In this document: positions 54,028 through 63,310 of the stretch, one piece after another | Numbering within the stretch: position 1 is the stretch's first letter | Layout: every line of letters starts with the position of its first letter | Source: an uncultured Bacteroides sp. | GTDB taxonomy: Bacteria; Bacteroidota; Bacteroidia; Bacteroidales; Bacteroidaceae | Assembly (NCBI GenBank): GCA_900766195.1 | Contig: CAAFUN010000030.1 | Location: 36,524 to 100,523 of the forward strand | Length of the DNA: 64,000 bases | Direction of reading: 5' to 3' | The notes under the pieces: generated by a model | The model's input: only the letters and a program-made list of their open reading frames with translations | The model's database searches: none | Told to the model about the DNA's origin: nothing | Translations under genes and position numbers: made by a program

Positions 54028-55206
54028 ATGAAAGTTAAATTCTTAACCTTATCCATTTTGCTGGCTGGTTCTTCTGTTATAGCTACTGCACAGGGGACGA
54101 AAGGCAAATATTATACGGAGAAAGCTACTGATAATATCTTTATTGGTATTGGTGTTGGTGGTATGACTGTACTTAATGATGGTTTCAATTCTCCGACTCT
54201 TAACTTTAATGTTCAGATTGGAAAATATATCACTCCTACTTGGGGTGTACGTGGCGAAATCAGTGGTATGTGGCAAAGTCTTGAAGACCAGGACAATAGT
54301 TATTTTGTGTCAAATTCTCAAAAATACCATGCTTATTGTAAAAAATTCGCTGAAGTTAACTTGGATGCAATGCTGAATGTAACCAATTGGCTTGGTGGTT
54401 ATAATCCTCATCGTGTAGTAGACTTTTATTTATTCGGTGGTCCTACTGCAAACTTGGCATCCAAAGGTACTGAGTTTGCTAATGGTTCATCTGCAAGTGG
54501 TGAAAGTCTTCTTCAATACAACGATGACAAGAAGATCCGCTTTGGAGCAACCGGAGGTTTGGGACTTGGTTTCAATTTGAACAAAAGCTTGGCTTTGAAC
54601 CTTGAAGCACGTGTTGGTGTAACTCCTTCAATTTTTGGAGATGCAAGTGATAATCGTAAGGCTGAAGCTACCGGTCGTCTTAACCTTGGCTTGACTTATA
54701 CTTTTGGTGGTAAGAAATTTGTGTCTTGTGTAGAAGTTGACCAAAACGCAATTAACGATGAACTTAACAAGTATCGTAGAGAACTTGCTCAGGCTCAGGC
54801 TGACTTAGCTGACTGCAAAAATGCTTTGGCTAATGTGAAACCAGGTGAGACTAAAGAAGTCGTTAAAGAAATTAAATCAGCAGCTCCTCGTGCTATCTTC
54901 TTCAAAATTGGTAGCGCAAGACTTGATGATTATGGCAAAGCTAATATTGAGTTGGCTGCTAAAGCATTGAAAGCTAATCCTGATAAGAAATACACTGTTG
55001 CCGGATATGCTGATAAAGCTACAGGTAGTGCAGGATGGAATCAAAAGTTGTCTGAGAAACGCGCACAGGTGGTTTACGATGCATTGGTTAAAGATGGCGT
55101 AAGCAAGGATCAGTTAGAGCTTAAGGGCTTTGGTGGTTCTGGTGCCTTATTTAACTTCTCTGCTAAACCTTACTTGAGCCGTACAGTAATTCTTGAGGAT
55201 AAATAA
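54028..55206 (+). CDS. OmpA family outer-membrane protein
   Basis: The 392-residue porin-like protein has a signal peptide ending near ATAQ and an N-terminal beta-barrel (about 25-235, GIGVGGMTVLNDGF ... LNLGLTYTFGGKKF). A short coiled coil follows (DELNKYRRELAQAQADLADCKNALANVK), then a C-terminal OmpA peptidoglycan-binding domain (AIFFKIGSARLDDYGKANIELAAKAL, GYADKATGSAGWNQKLSEKRAQVVYDAL). It is a major structural protein type that tethers the outer membrane to the wall. It closes the operon and is followed by a strong terminator. Confidence 0.93.
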   Translation: MKVKFLTLSILLAGSSVIATAQGTKGKYYTEKATDNIFIGIGVGGMTVLNDGFNSPTLNFNVQIGKYITPTWGVRGEISGMWQSLEDQDNSYFVSNSQKYHAYCKKFAEVNLDAMLNVTNWLGGYNPHRVVDFYLFGGPTANLASKGTEFANGSSASGESLLQYNDDKKIRFGATGGLGLGFNLNKSLALNLEARVGVTPSIFGDASDNRKAEATGRLNLGLTYTFGGKKFVSCVEVDQNAINDELNKYRRELAQAQADLADCKNALANVKPGETKEVVKEIKSAAPRAIFFKIGSARLDDYGKANIELAAKALKANPDKKYTVAGYADKATGSAGWNQKLSEKRAQVVYDALVKDGVSKDQLELKGFGGSGALFNFSAKPYLSRTVILEDK

Positions 55207-55239
55207 TATACTATTTATAATATATTAGAATTTTAAAAT

Positions 55240-55280
55240 AATCGTGCCGGAAATAAGAATATTTCCGGCACGATTTTGTT
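55240..55280 (+). terminator. Intrinsic terminator after ompA
   Basis: AATCGTGCCGGAAAT (55240-55254) and ATTTCCGGCACGATT (55261-55275) form a 15-bp perfect stem around a 6-nt loop, followed by TTGTTTTA. Confidence 0.9.
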
Positions 55281-55385
55281 TTATATTCTTGATAAGGTGT
55301 TGTAGTGAAGATAATAATCTATGTTATAATGCTGTTTTTATCATTTATAATAGTCGAGGCATATCGTTATTTAAATTTTTAATTG

Positions 55386-55393
55386 TAATTTTG
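55386..55393 (+). promoter_or_regulatory. -7 box before ruvX
   Basis: TAATTTTG ends only 9 nt before the ATG at 55402, so the mRNA would be nearly leaderless. No clear TTG at 19-21 bp upstream. Confidence 0.35.
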
Positions 55394-55401
55394 CAACAAT
55401 A

Positions 55402-55842
55402 ATGAGTCGAATTTTAGCAATTGATTACGGTAGAAAACGCTCAGGAATAGCTGTTAGTGATATTTTGCAACTGATTGCAAACGGGTTGACGACTGTTCCT
55501 ACAGGAGAGCTTATGCAGTTTATATCCACTTATATTTCAAAGGAGCCTGTGGAGAGAATCATCTTTGGACTTCCTCGACAGATGAATAATGAATACTCTG
55601 AAAGTATGAAGTATATTGAACCGTTTGTTCGCTCATTGAAGAAAAAGAATCCTGATATTCCCGTAGAATATGTTGATGAGCGCTTTACTTCTGTTTTAGC
55701 TCATCGAGCTATGTTGGAAGGAGGTCTCAAAAAGAAAAACCGACAGAATAAAGCTTTGGTGGATGAAATAAGTGCTACTATCATATTGCAAACATATTTA
55801 GAGAATAAACGAATGTTCTCTTTAGATAATGAAATTAAATAA
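55402..55842 (+). CDS. ruvX: Holliday junction resolvase-like protein RuvX/YqgF
   Basis: A 146-residue RNase H-like protein. The family motifs are ILAIDYGRKRSGIAVSD (first catalytic Asp), ERIIFGLPRQMNNEYSE, VPVEYVDERFTS-like VEYVDERFTSVLAHRA, and the last acid in NKALVDEISATIILQTYL. In E. coli YqgF processes the 5' end of 16S rRNA, and other members resolve Holliday junctions. It is followed 16 bp later by def, so it probably heads an operon. Confidence 0.95.
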   Translation: MSRILAIDYGRKRSGIAVSDILQLIANGLTTVPTGELMQFISTYISKEPVERIIFGLPRQMNNEYSESMKYIEPFVRSLKKKNPDIPVEYVDERFTSVLAHRAMLEGGLKKKNRQNKALVDEISATIILQTYLENKRMFSLDNEIK

Positions 55843-55858
55843 CTAAAATTATATAGGT

Positions 55859-56413
55859 ATGGTTTTACCCGTTTATGTATATGGACAACCCGTTTTGAGA
55901 AAGGTTGCTGAAGATATTCCAACAGACTACCCCAATTTGAATATTCTTATTGAGAATATGTTTGAAACAATGGATAATGCCGATGGAGTGGGATTAGCTG
56001 CTCCACAAATAGGACTTCCGATAAGGGTTGTTGTTGTTAATTTGGATGTGCTTTCAGAAGAGTTTCCTGAATTTAAGGGTTTTAGGAGAGCTTTTATTAA
56101 TCCTCACATTATTGAGAGAACCGGAGATGAGATTTCAATGGAAGAAGGTTGTTTAAGTCTGCCTGGTATTCATGAGTCAGTAAAACGTAATAATAAAATC
56201 CGCGTACAATATTTAGATGAGAAATTTGAGGCTCATGATGAATTGGTAGAAGGATATTTGGCTCGCGTGATGCAGCATGAGTTTGATCACTTAGATGGTA
56301 AGTTGTTTATCGATCATATCTCTCCATTGCGTAAACAGATGATTAAAGGTAAACTGAATGCTTTGCTTAAAGGTAAAGCACACTGCACTTACAAAGTGAA
56401 AACAATTAAATAA
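55859..56413 (+). CDS. def: Peptide deformylase
   Basis: Def removes the formyl group from nascent proteins using a metal. The 184-residue protein has motif 1 [10 protein letters not shown] (43-52), motif 2 EGCLSLPG with metal ligand Cys98, and motif 3 HEFDH with His140, Glu141 and His144. All catalytic residues are intact. It sits between ruvX and the YjbH-N-like gene on the same strand. Confidence 0.97.
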   Translation: MVLPVYVYGQPVLRKVAEDIPTDYPNLNILIENMFETMDNADGVGLAAPQIGLPIRVVVVNLDVLSEEFPEFKGFRRAFINPHIIERTGDEISMEEGCLSLPGIHESVKRNNKIRVQYLDEKFEAHDELVEGYLARVMQHEFDHLDGKLFIDHISPLRKQMIKGKLNALLKGKAHCTYKVKTIK

Positions 56414-56472
56414 TCTGTCTTTAGAAATGATAAATATCTGATGAAAGAAAGGGTATATATAGCTACGAAGCA

Positions 56473-57216
56473 ATGAAAAGATTATTAATAATACTGTTTC
56501 TTATCTTATGCAGTAGGAATTTGTTGCTTGCCCAACTTACTTATGGGACAACAGGTTTGCTTCATGCCCCTTCGGCTGAGATGCAGCGTGATAAAACAGT
56601 AATGTTAGGAGGCAATTTTTTGAATAAGGAGATTACGCCTCCCACTTGGTATTATAATACCTATAATTACTATCTGAACGTAACAATATTACCTTTTCTT
56701 GAAATTGCCTACACTTGTACTTTATTTAAAGCAGAGGCTTTGGGCCTGAAACCTTATGGCTATTCGGGCTTTACAAATCAGGATCGATATTTTTCATTTC
56801 GATTACGAGCATTAAAGGAAGGACAATTCTGGAAATATATGCCAGCTGTTGTCCTGGGTACTTCAGACCCTTTTACATCTTCAGATGATGTGATTAATAC
56901 TAAAGAAGGTAATGGCTATTACAGTCGTTTTTTTATCGCTGCAACAAAACACATTCCATTGGGTAGCGAGACGATTGGAGTTCATCTTTCTTATCTTTAT
57001 AACAGAAGAGAAGAGTATAAACTTAATGGATGCGCTTTGGGTATCAGTTATTCACCATCCAAGCTTTCTAATTTGAAACTTATTGCCGAATACGATTCTA
57101 AGGATATAGCGATTGGTTGTACCTATTTGTTTTTTAATCATTTGCATTTGCAGATGGAAATGCAGCGGATGAAATACTTTACAGGTGGATTGATGTATAA
57201 AATCTATTTAAAGTGA
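56473..57216 (+). CDS. YjbH-like outer-membrane protein, N-terminal-half type
   Basis: A 247-residue secreted beta-barrel protein with signal peptide ending near LLAQ. The N terminus LTYGTTGLLHAPSAEMQRDKTVMLGGNFLN matches the opening of YjbH proteins (GLI-x-TPSA-type segment). YYNTYNYYLNVTILPFLEIAYTCTLF and FRLRALKEGQFWKYMPAVVLG follow. Only the first half of the usual protein is present. The complementary C-terminal half type is encoded 3.3 kb upstream. It is in a row with ruvX and def and may pair with the other half to form one exopolysaccharide-related barrel. Confidence 0.72.
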   Translation: MKRLLIILFLILCSRNLLLAQLTYGTTGLLHAPSAEMQRDKTVMLGGNFLNKEITPPTWYYNTYNYYLNVTILPFLEIAYTCTLFKAEALGLKPYGYSGFTNQDRYFSFRLRALKEGQFWKYMPAVVLGTSDPFTSSDDVINTKEGNGYYSRFFIAATKHIPLGSETIGVHLSYLYNRREEYKLNGCALGISYSPSKLSNLKLIAEYDSKDIAIGCTYLFFNHLHLQMEMQRMKYFTGGLMYKIYLK

Positions 57217-57300
57217 AAGTTTTTAGTTGAAAAGATGAAAAACAAATTAATAAAAAATGAAAAGCTCTTTCTTTATCAGTGAATGTGAATAAAAAAGTGC

Positions 57301-57308
57301 TATTTTTG
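57301..57308 (+). promoter_or_regulatory. -7 box of the TPR gene
   Basis: TATTTTTG ends 29 nt before the ATG at 57338; no TTG at 19-21 bp upstream. Confidence 0.35.
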
Positions 57309-57337
57309 TTTCGTATACAAGCATTTATAACACAAAG

Positions 57338-59368
57338 ATGGTAAAAAAGATACTGATAGCTTTATTGCTGTTTCCAACGTTCTTGTCCGCACAAATTAAT
57401 ACAGAACGAGTGATGACTATTGCTCGTAATGCTCTTTATTTTGAGGATTATGTGTTGTCTATTCAATACTTTAATCAAGTGATTAATGCAAAACCTTATT
57501 TGTACGAACCCTACTTCTATAGAGGATTGGCAAAGATAAATCTGGATGATTACCAAGGAGCTGAGAATGATTGTGATGCAGCTATACAACGTAATCCTTT
57601 TGTTGTAGGTGCTTATCAAGTAAGAGGCTTGGCTCGTATCAGACAGCATAAATATGAGGGAGCTATTGAAGACTATAAGGCTGCACTTAAATATGATCCC
57701 GAAAACGTCGTTTTATGGCATAATCTAACGCTTTGCCACATGCAGAAAGAAGATTATCAATCGGCTAAAGACGATTTGAGTAAACTCTTAACTATTTCGC
57801 CTAAATATACGAAAGCTTATTTAATGCGTGGTGAAGTTTCTTTAAAACAAAAAGATACCATTCAAGCTGTAAATGATTTTGAGAAAGCTATTGATATAGA
57901 TCGTTTCGATCCTGACGGTTGGAGTGCGCGTGCTATTGTTCGTATTCAACAAGCTAAATATGCCGATGCAGAAAAGGATTTGGATCAGGCTATTCATTTA
58001 AGTGCAAAGAATGCAGGCAATTATATTAACAGAGCTCTGACACGCTTCCATCAGAAAAACTTGAGAGGAGCGATGAGTGATTATGATTTGGCGTTGGATA
58101 TTGATCCCAATAATTTCTTGGGGCATTATAACCGTGGATTATTGCGTGCTCAGGTGGGCGACGATAACCGGGCTATTGAAGACTTTGATTTTGTGTTGAC
58201 AACAGAACCGGATAATATGATGGCTACTTTCAATAGGGGATTATTGAGGGCTCAAACAGGTAATTATCGTGGAGCTATCAATGATTATTCCAAAGTAATA
58301 AAAGAGCATCCTAATTTTGCAGCAGGTTATTATTATCGTGCAGAAGCTAAAAAGAAAATCGGTGATCATAAGGGCGCTGAGTTGGATGAATTTAAAGTGA
58401 TGAAGATGCAGCTGGATAAACGCAATAATACGAAATCAGATAAGAAAGATCTTGCGGACAATAAATCGGACGATAAAGACAAAACGCGTAAGAAGTCGGA
58501 TAAAAATATGGAGAATTATGGCAAGATTGTAATTGCCGATGATTCGGAAATGGACCAAAAGTATAAGAGTGAATATCGTGGACGTGTGCAAGATAAAAAT
58601 ATAGCGATTAAACTGGAGCCTATGTATGCTTTGACTTATTATGAAAAGCCGAGTGACGTGAAGCGACTGGTACACTATTATAAGTATATAGATGATTTGA
58701 ATCATCAAAAACTTTTTCCGAAACCATTGCTTATTACTAACATGGAATCTCCTTTAACAGAGGCACAGGTAAAGTCACATTTTGCATTGATTGATTCTCA
58801 TACCTCTGATATTGTTGCAAATGATAAAGATGCGAAAAAACGTTTTTTGCGTGGTCTTGATTTTTACTTGGTTCAGGATTTTGCCAATTCAATAGATGAT
58901 TTTACTAAGTCTATATTGCTTGATGATACTTTTTTTCCTGCATATTTTATGAGGGCTTTGGTACGCTATAAACAGTTGGAATATAAGAAAGCTGAAGCAA
59001 ATATTGAGAATGGAGGAGTTCTGCCTGCGCCCGAATTACAGAAAAAAGATGAAGTCACTGCTGTAGATTATGACATTATTAAAAGTGATTTAAACCACGT
59101 TATTCAACTTGCCCCTGATTTTGTATACGGGTATTATAATCGGGCTAATGTTCTATCAATGTTGAAAGATTATCGCGCAGCGTTGGTTGACTATGATAAA
59201 GCTATTTCTTTAAATAAAGATTTTGCGGAAGCTTATTATAATCGCGGATTGACTCATCTCTTTCTGGGAAATAATAAACAAGGCATTGCCGACTTAAGTA
59301 AGGCTGGAGAGCTTGGTATAGTATCTGCGTACAATGTTATAAAACGTTTTACTGATACAGCACAGTAA
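57338..59368 (+). CDS. Secreted tetratricopeptide-repeat protein
   Basis: A 676-residue protein with signal peptide ending near LSAQ. About nine TPR units fill residues 35-350, with repeating patterns such as YFYRGLAKINLDDYQGAENDCDAAI and HYNRGLLRAQVGDDNRAIEDFDFVL. A Lys/Asp-rich low-complexity hinge (about 370-395) leads to a non-TPR segment, and further TPRs follow at about 500-670. TPRs act as protein-protein docks; the partner is unknown. Located between the YjbH-N-like gene and thrS. Confidence 0.85.
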   Translation: MVKKILIALLLFPTFLSAQINTERVMTIARNALYFEDYVLSIQYFNQVINAKPYLYEPYFYRGLAKINLDDYQGAENDCDAAIQRNPFVVGAYQVRGLARIRQHKYEGAIEDYKAALKYDPENVVLWHNLTLCHMQKEDYQSAKDDLSKLLTISPKYTKAYLMRGEVSLKQKDTIQAVNDFEKAIDIDRFDPDGWSARAIVRIQQAKYADAEKDLDQAIHLSAKNAGNYINRALTRFHQKNLRGAMSDYDLALDIDPNNFLGHYNRGLLRAQVGDDNRAIEDFDFVLTTEPDNMMATFNRGLLRAQTGNYRGAINDYSKVIKEHPNFAAGYYYRAEAKKKIGDHKGAELDEFKVMKMQLDKRNNTKSDKKDLADNKSDDKDKTRKKSDKNMENYGKIVIADDSEMDQKYKSEYRGRVQDKNIAIKLEPMYALTYYEKPSDVKRLVHYYKYIDDLNHQKLFPKPLLITNMESPLTEAQVKSHFALIDSHTSDIVANDKDAKKRFLRGLDFYLVQDFANSIDDFTKSILLDDTFFPAYFMRALVRYKQLEYKKAEANIENGGVLPAPELQKKDEVTAVDYDIIKSDLNHVIQLAPDFVYGYYNRANVLSMLKDYRAALVDYDKAISLNKDFAEAYYNRGLTHLFLGNNKQGIADLSKAGELGIVSAYNVIKRFTDTAQ

Positions 59369-59409
59369 TATTATTTTGCTTATAAAATGAATATTCAAGA
59401 AGAATTAGC

Positions 59410-59417
59410 TATTTTTG
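59410..59417 (+). promoter_or_regulatory. -7 box before thrS
   Basis: TATTTTTG lies 27 nt before the thrS ATG at 59445; the -33 element is not evident. No T-box-like leader was seen. Confidence 0.35.
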
Positions 59418-59444
59418 CATTCTAAAATAGAAATACAGTATATT

Positions 59445-61385
59445 ATGATAAAAATTACATTTCCTGATGGCTCTGTACGTGAATATCACGATGGAGTGAC
59501 GGGGCTGGAGATTGCAGAAAGCATTAGTTCCCGTTTGGCGCAAGACGTTCTTGCATGTGGAGTAAATGGTGAAACTTATGATTTGACTCGTCCCATTACT
59601 CAAGATGCAGAGGTCAGACTTTATAAATGGGAGGATGAAGAGGGCAAACATGCTTTCTGGCATACAAGTGCGCATCTTCTTGCTGAAGCATTGCAGGAAC
59701 TTTATCCGGGAATTCAGTTTGGTATCGGTCCAGCTATAGAGAACGGGTTTTACTATGATGTAGATCCGGGAGAAGCTACAATTAAGGAAGCTGACTTGTC
59801 TGCTATTGAAGCTAAAATGGCAGAGCTTGCAGCAAAGAAAGAAGATTTAGTTAGGACCAAAATTACCAAAACAGATGCTTTGAAGTTATTTGGTGACCGA
59901 GGAGAATCTTATAAATGCGAGCTTATTTCAGAATTGGAGGATGGAAGCATTACTACTTATACGCAAGGAGCCTTTACTGATCTTTGTCGTGGTCCTCATT
60001 TGGCTACAACTGCTCCTATCAAAGCCATTAAATTAACATCAGTCGCAGGAGCATATTGGCGTGGTCATGAAGACCGCAAAATGATGACCCGTATTTATGG
60101 CATTACTTTCCCCAAAAAGAAAATGCTGGATGAGTATTTAGTGATGCTTGAAGAAGCTAAAAAACGAGATCATCGTAAGATAGGAAAAGAAATGGATTTG
60201 TTTATGTTTTCCGATACGGTAGGCAAGGGGCTTCCCATGTGGCTACCAAAAGGAACAGCATTGCGATTGCGTCTGCAAACATTCCTTCGTCGTATTCAAG
60301 CTCGCTATGATTACCAAGAGGTAATTACCCCGCCTATTGGCAACAAACTACTCTATATAACGTCCGGTCACTATGCAAAGTATGGGAAGGATTCATTTCA
60401 ACCCATTCATACTCCTGAAGAGGGTGAAGAGTATTTCTTGAAGCCGATGAATTGCCCTCATCATTGTATGATTTATAAAAATTCGCCCAAATCGTATAAG
60501 GATTTGCCGTTGCGCTTAGCAGAGTTTGGCACTGTATGCCGCTATGAGCAAAGTGGTGAATTGCATGGATTGACTCGTGTTCGTAGCTTTACTCAGGATG
60601 ATGCTCATATATTCTGTCGCCCAGATCAGGTGAAAGACGAGTTTCTGAGAGTTATGGATATAATATCTATTGTGTTCAATGCTATGGATTTTACCAATTT
60701 TGAAGCTCAGATTTCATTACGTGATAAGGTAAATCGTGAAAAATATATTGGTAGTGATGATAATTGGGAAAAAGCTGAACAGGCTATAATAGAAGCTTGT
60801 GAAGAAAAGGGATTGAACGCTAAGATCGAATATGGGGAAGCTGCATTTTATGGTCCTAAATTAGATTTCATGGTTAAAGATGCAATTGGACGTCGTTGGC
60901 AATTGGGAACAATTCAAGTGGACTATAATTTACCTGAAAGATTTGAACTGGAGTATACAGGATCTGATAATCAAAAACATCGTCCGGTTATGATTCACCG
61001 TGCTCCTTTTGGTTCCATGGAACGTTTTGTAGCAGTACTTATAGAGCATACTGCCGGTAAATTCCCTCTTTGGCTTACACCTGATCAGGTTGCTATTTTA
61101 CCTATTAGTGAGAAGTTTAATGATTACGCTCAAGATATAAGAACAGCTCTTAAAAAATACGAAATACGTGCAATTGTTGATGAACGTAATGAGAAAATTG
61201 GCCGTAAAATTCGTGACAATGAATTAAAACGTATTCCGTATATGCTTGTTGTGGGAGAAAAAGAAGCTTTGAATGGAGAAGTTTCGGTGAGAAAACAAGG
61301 TGAAGGAGATAAGGGAACAATGAAATTTGAGGATTTTGCTAAAATTCTAGATGAAGAAGTTCAAAATATGATAAATAAATGGTAA
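59445..61385 (+). CDS. thrS: Threonine-tRNA ligase
   Basis: ThrRS charges tRNA-Thr. The start is set at ATG 59445 (646 residues), since the upstream TTG would overlap the promoter box. It shows the TGS domain ([19 protein letters not shown]), the editing domain with His73 and His77 ([13 protein letters not shown]), and the class II core with zinc Cys in [13 protein letters not shown]. Motif 2 is [33 protein letters not shown], motif 3 is [18 protein letters not shown], and a C-terminal anticodon domain follows. It heads thrS-infC-rpmI-rplT, the classical order. Confidence 0.98.
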   Translation: MIKITFPDGSVREYHDGVTGLEIAESISSRLAQDVLACGVNGETYDLTRPITQDAEVRLYKWEDEEGKHAFWHTSAHLLAEALQELYPGIQFGIGPAIENGFYYDVDPGEATIKEADLSAIEAKMAELAAKKEDLVRTKITKTDALKLFGDRGESYKCELISELEDGSITTYTQGAFTDLCRGPHLATTAPIKAIKLTSVAGAYWRGHEDRKMMTRIYGITFPKKKMLDEYLVMLEEAKKRDHRKIGKEMDLFMFSDTVGKGLPMWLPKGTALRLRLQTFLRRIQARYDYQEVITPPIGNKLLYITSGHYAKYGKDSFQPIHTPEEGEEYFLKPMNCPHHCMIYKNSPKSYKDLPLRLAEFGTVCRYEQSGELHGLTRVRSFTQDDAHIFCRPDQVKDEFLRVMDIISIVFNAMDFTNFEAQISLRDKVNREKYIGSDDNWEKAEQAIIEACEEKGLNAKIEYGEAAFYGPKLDFMVKDAIGRRWQLGTIQVDYNLPERFELEYTGSDNQKHRPVMIHRAPFGSMERFVAVLIEHTAGKFPLWLTPDQVAILPISEKFNDYAQDIRTALKKYEIRAIVDERNEKIGRKIRDNELKRIPYMLVVGEKEALNGEVSVRKQGEGDKGTMKFEDFAKILDEEVQNMINKW

Positions 61386-61453
61386 ATTTGCAACCGTTTA
61401 TAAAAGAATATAGAGTTTAAAATTAAGATCAAACAGGAAGAAAACGTTTTTTA

Positions 61454-62056
61454 ATGAAGAATGACAGCGTAAAAAGCCAGTATCGGATTAATGAACAAAT
61501 CCGTGCCAAGGAAGTCCGTATTGTGGGAGATGAAGTAGAATCTAAGGTGTATCCAATATCCTTGGCCTTAAAATTGGCTGAAGAGAATGAATTGGATCTT
61601 GTGGAAATTTCACCAAATGCTCAGCCGCCGGTTTGTCGAATAATAGATTACTCTAAGTTCCTTTATCAATTAAAGAAACGCCAGAAGGAACAAAAAGCAA
61701 AACAGGTTAAAGTTAGCGTGAAAGAAATACGCTTTGGTCCTCAAACAGATGATCATGACTATAACTTTAAATTAAAGCATGCTAAAGGCTTTTTGGAAGA
61801 TGGCGATAAAGTGAGAGCTTATGTGTTTTTTAGAGGGCGTTCCATCCTTTTTAAGGAGCAAGGAGAAGTTTTGTTGCTACGATTTGCCAATGACTTAGAA
61901 GATTTTGCAAAAGTAGACCAATTACCTGTGCTTGAAGGAAAGCGTATGATTATTCAACTCTCTCCAAAAAAGAAGGAAACAGCAAAGAAAAATACGGGAG
62001 ATTCGTCTTCTAAACAAGAGACTACTGATGCTGCGGGCGCAGAGTCTAAAGAATAA
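61454..62056 (+). CDS. infC: Translation initiation factor IF-3
   Basis: IF-3 binds the 30S subunit and secures start-codon choice. The 200-residue protein has the N domain ([48 protein letters not shown]) and C domain ([41 protein letters not shown]). A Lys/Ser/Thr-rich tail is longer than in E. coli. It starts at a normal ATG rather than the rare AUU used by E. coli, so that form of autoregulation is not expected. Confidence 0.98.
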   Translation: MKNDSVKSQYRINEQIRAKEVRIVGDEVESKVYPISLALKLAEENELDLVEISPNAQPPVCRIIDYSKFLYQLKKRQKEQKAKQVKVSVKEIRFGPQTDDHDYNFKLKHAKGFLEDGDKVRAYVFFRGRSILFKEQGEVLLLRFANDLEDFAKVDQLPVLEGKRMIIQLSPKKKETAKKNTGDSSSKQETTDAAGAESKE

Positions 62057-62126
62057 AAATAAATGTGAGTAACGCCATAGGGTATAGTGCGTTGCCATAT
62101 CAATAATAATTAAATAAATAATTAAA

Positions 62127-62324
62127 ATGCCAAAGATCAAGACTAACTCCGGTGCTAAAAAGAGATTCACTCTTACCGGAACGGGTAAAATCAAAAGAAA
62201 GCATGCTTTTCATAGTCATATTTTGACTAAGAAAACTAAAAAACAAAAGAGAAACTTGTGCTCTTCAACAACTGTTGATGTAACGAACGTAAGCCAGGTG
62301 AAGGAACTTTTGGCTATGAAATAG
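62127..62324 (+). CDS. rpmI: 50S ribosomal protein L35
   Basis: A 65-residue basic protein, [40 protein letters not shown], full length and typical of L35. It lies between infC and rplT. The 70-bp spacer before it contains a short AACGC/GCGTT pairing (about 62070-62095), too weak to call a leader. Confidence 0.98.
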   Translation: MPKIKTNSGAKKRFTLTGTGKIKRKHAFHSHILTKKTKKQKRNLCSSTTVDVTNVSQVKELLAMK

Positions 62325-62420
62325 TAGTGCGCAGAAAGAAATTAAAGTATTAATCGGATGTATTAGCTTTAAGTCTGTTATGTGAAGTAACGGCGCTAAC
62401 ATTCAAAAACAAGTAAAACT

Positions 62421-62771
62421 ATGCCAAGATCAGTAAATCATGTTGCTTCGAGAGCAAGAAGAAAGAAAATTTTGAAATTGACCAGAGGTTACTTTGGTGC
62501 TAGAAAAAACGTTTGGACTGTTGCCAAGAATACTTGGGAAAAAGGTCTGACTTATGCTTATCGTGACCGTAAGAATAAGAAAAGAAACTTCCGCGCTTTG
62601 TGGATTCAGCGTATTAATGCTGCTGCTCGTTTGGAAGGATTATCTTATTCAAAATTGATGGGAGCTTTGCATAAAGCTGGCATTGAAATAAATCGTAAGG
62701 TTTTGGCTGATTTAGCAATGAATCATCCTGAAGCATTCAAAGCTATTGTAAATAAAGTGAAAGTAGCATAA
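62421..62771 (+). CDS. rplT: 50S ribosomal protein L20
   Basis: A 116-residue protein with the usual start [32 protein letters not shown] and the conserved [31 protein letters not shown]20 is needed for early 50S assembly. In other bacteria it represses its own operon by binding a leader that mimics 23S rRNA; such a leader was not recognisable in the 96-bp spacer here. A terminator lies 20 bp downstream. Confidence 0.98.
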   Translation: MPRSVNHVASRARRKKILKLTRGYFGARKNVWTVAKNTWEKGLTYAYRDRKNKKRNFRALWIQRINAAARLEGLSYSKLMGALHKAGIEINRKVLADLAMNHPEAFKAIVNKVKVA

Positions 62772-62791
62772 GCTTTTTAGATAATATTGAG

Positions 62792-62825
62792 AACCGGTCA
62801 TAATTCATATATGGCCGGTTTTTTT
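62792..62825 (+). terminator. Intrinsic terminator after rplT
   Basis: AACCGGTCAT (62792-62801) pairs with ATGGCCGGTT (62811-62820), with one G-T pair, and is followed by TTTTT. It ends the thrS-infC-rpmI-rplT operon. Confidence 0.88.
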
Positions 62826-62979
62826 GTGAATTGAAAAAATTATCTATCGCTAGATTGCTATTTTTTTGCTAATGTTAATAATTAGATTTAATATTTACTG
62901 TAATTTGTTGTGTTACAGCATTTGATGATTATTTTTGTTGAAAATATTCCTTTTGCCTTGAAACAAATACCCTGTATGG

Positions 62980-63011
62980 TTTGTTTCTTTAATATGAAAA
63001 GATTATCTTTG
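62980..63011 (+). promoter_or_regulatory. Promoter of the 6S-like RNA
   Basis: TTTG (62980-62983) and TATCTTTG (63004-63011) are separated by 20 bp. Predicted transcription starts near 63018, about 7 nt before the closing stem of the structured RNA. Confidence 0.7.
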
Positions 63012-63017
63012 TAAAAG

Positions 63018-63245
63018 AAAAAATAGCCGCATTGATTGGATCGGGAAACTCATCAATTTTTATGAAATACCGAGACAAGCTTCGTTTCTTAATGGCGGGC
63101 CACACCTTTCGGGGTACTTTTAGTCAGTGGATTACAAAGAGGACGGGCACTCAAATCATGTCATTCGGAGTTTCATCACATCATCGGTGCGGCTTCTTTA
63201 ATAAAAAGGAATGGTTGTCTTAAAAGGATTGCCATTCCTTTTTTC
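63018..63245 (+). ncRNA. Structured non-coding RNA, 6S-like (possibly the Bacteroidales-1 type)
   Basis: It has its own promoter and terminator and no credible ORF. The ends pair: AGCCGCATTGAT (63025-63036) with ATCGGTGCGGCT (63183-63194), 12 bp with two G-U pairs. Just inside, GAAACTC (63045-63051) pairs with GAGTTTC (63168-63174). The roughly 180-nt rod closed by a long terminal helix, followed by a separate terminator, is the architecture of 6S RNA, which binds RNA polymerase by mimicking an open promoter. From memory, the Bacteroidales-1 motif has been related to 6S RNA. The class was assigned by eye, not by a covariance model. Confidence 0.55.
63203..63245 (+). terminator. Intrinsic terminator of the 6S-like RNA
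   Basis: AAAAAGGAATGG (63203-63214) pairs perfectly with CCATTCCTTTTT (63232-63243), with the T-tract running on. It separates the RNA from mltG. Confidence 0.88.
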
Positions 63246-63278
63246 TTTTCAAAAGAAAAGAATTTCAATGATTCTTCA

Positions 63279-63286
63279 TACCTTTG
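63279..63286 (+). promoter_or_regulatory. -7 box of mltG
   Basis: TACCTTTG lies 24 nt before the ATG at 63311. No TTG at the usual distance, so only half of the promoter is supported. Confidence 0.4.
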
Positions 63287-63310
63287 TCGCGTTTAAAATT
63301 TGATAGAAAA

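Noticed and set aside
63032..63223. 63-codon plus-strand frame within the 6S-like RNA
   Set aside because: It coincides with paired RNA segments, has no recognisable protein features, and the promoter/terminator layout and end pairing fit a structured RNA better.
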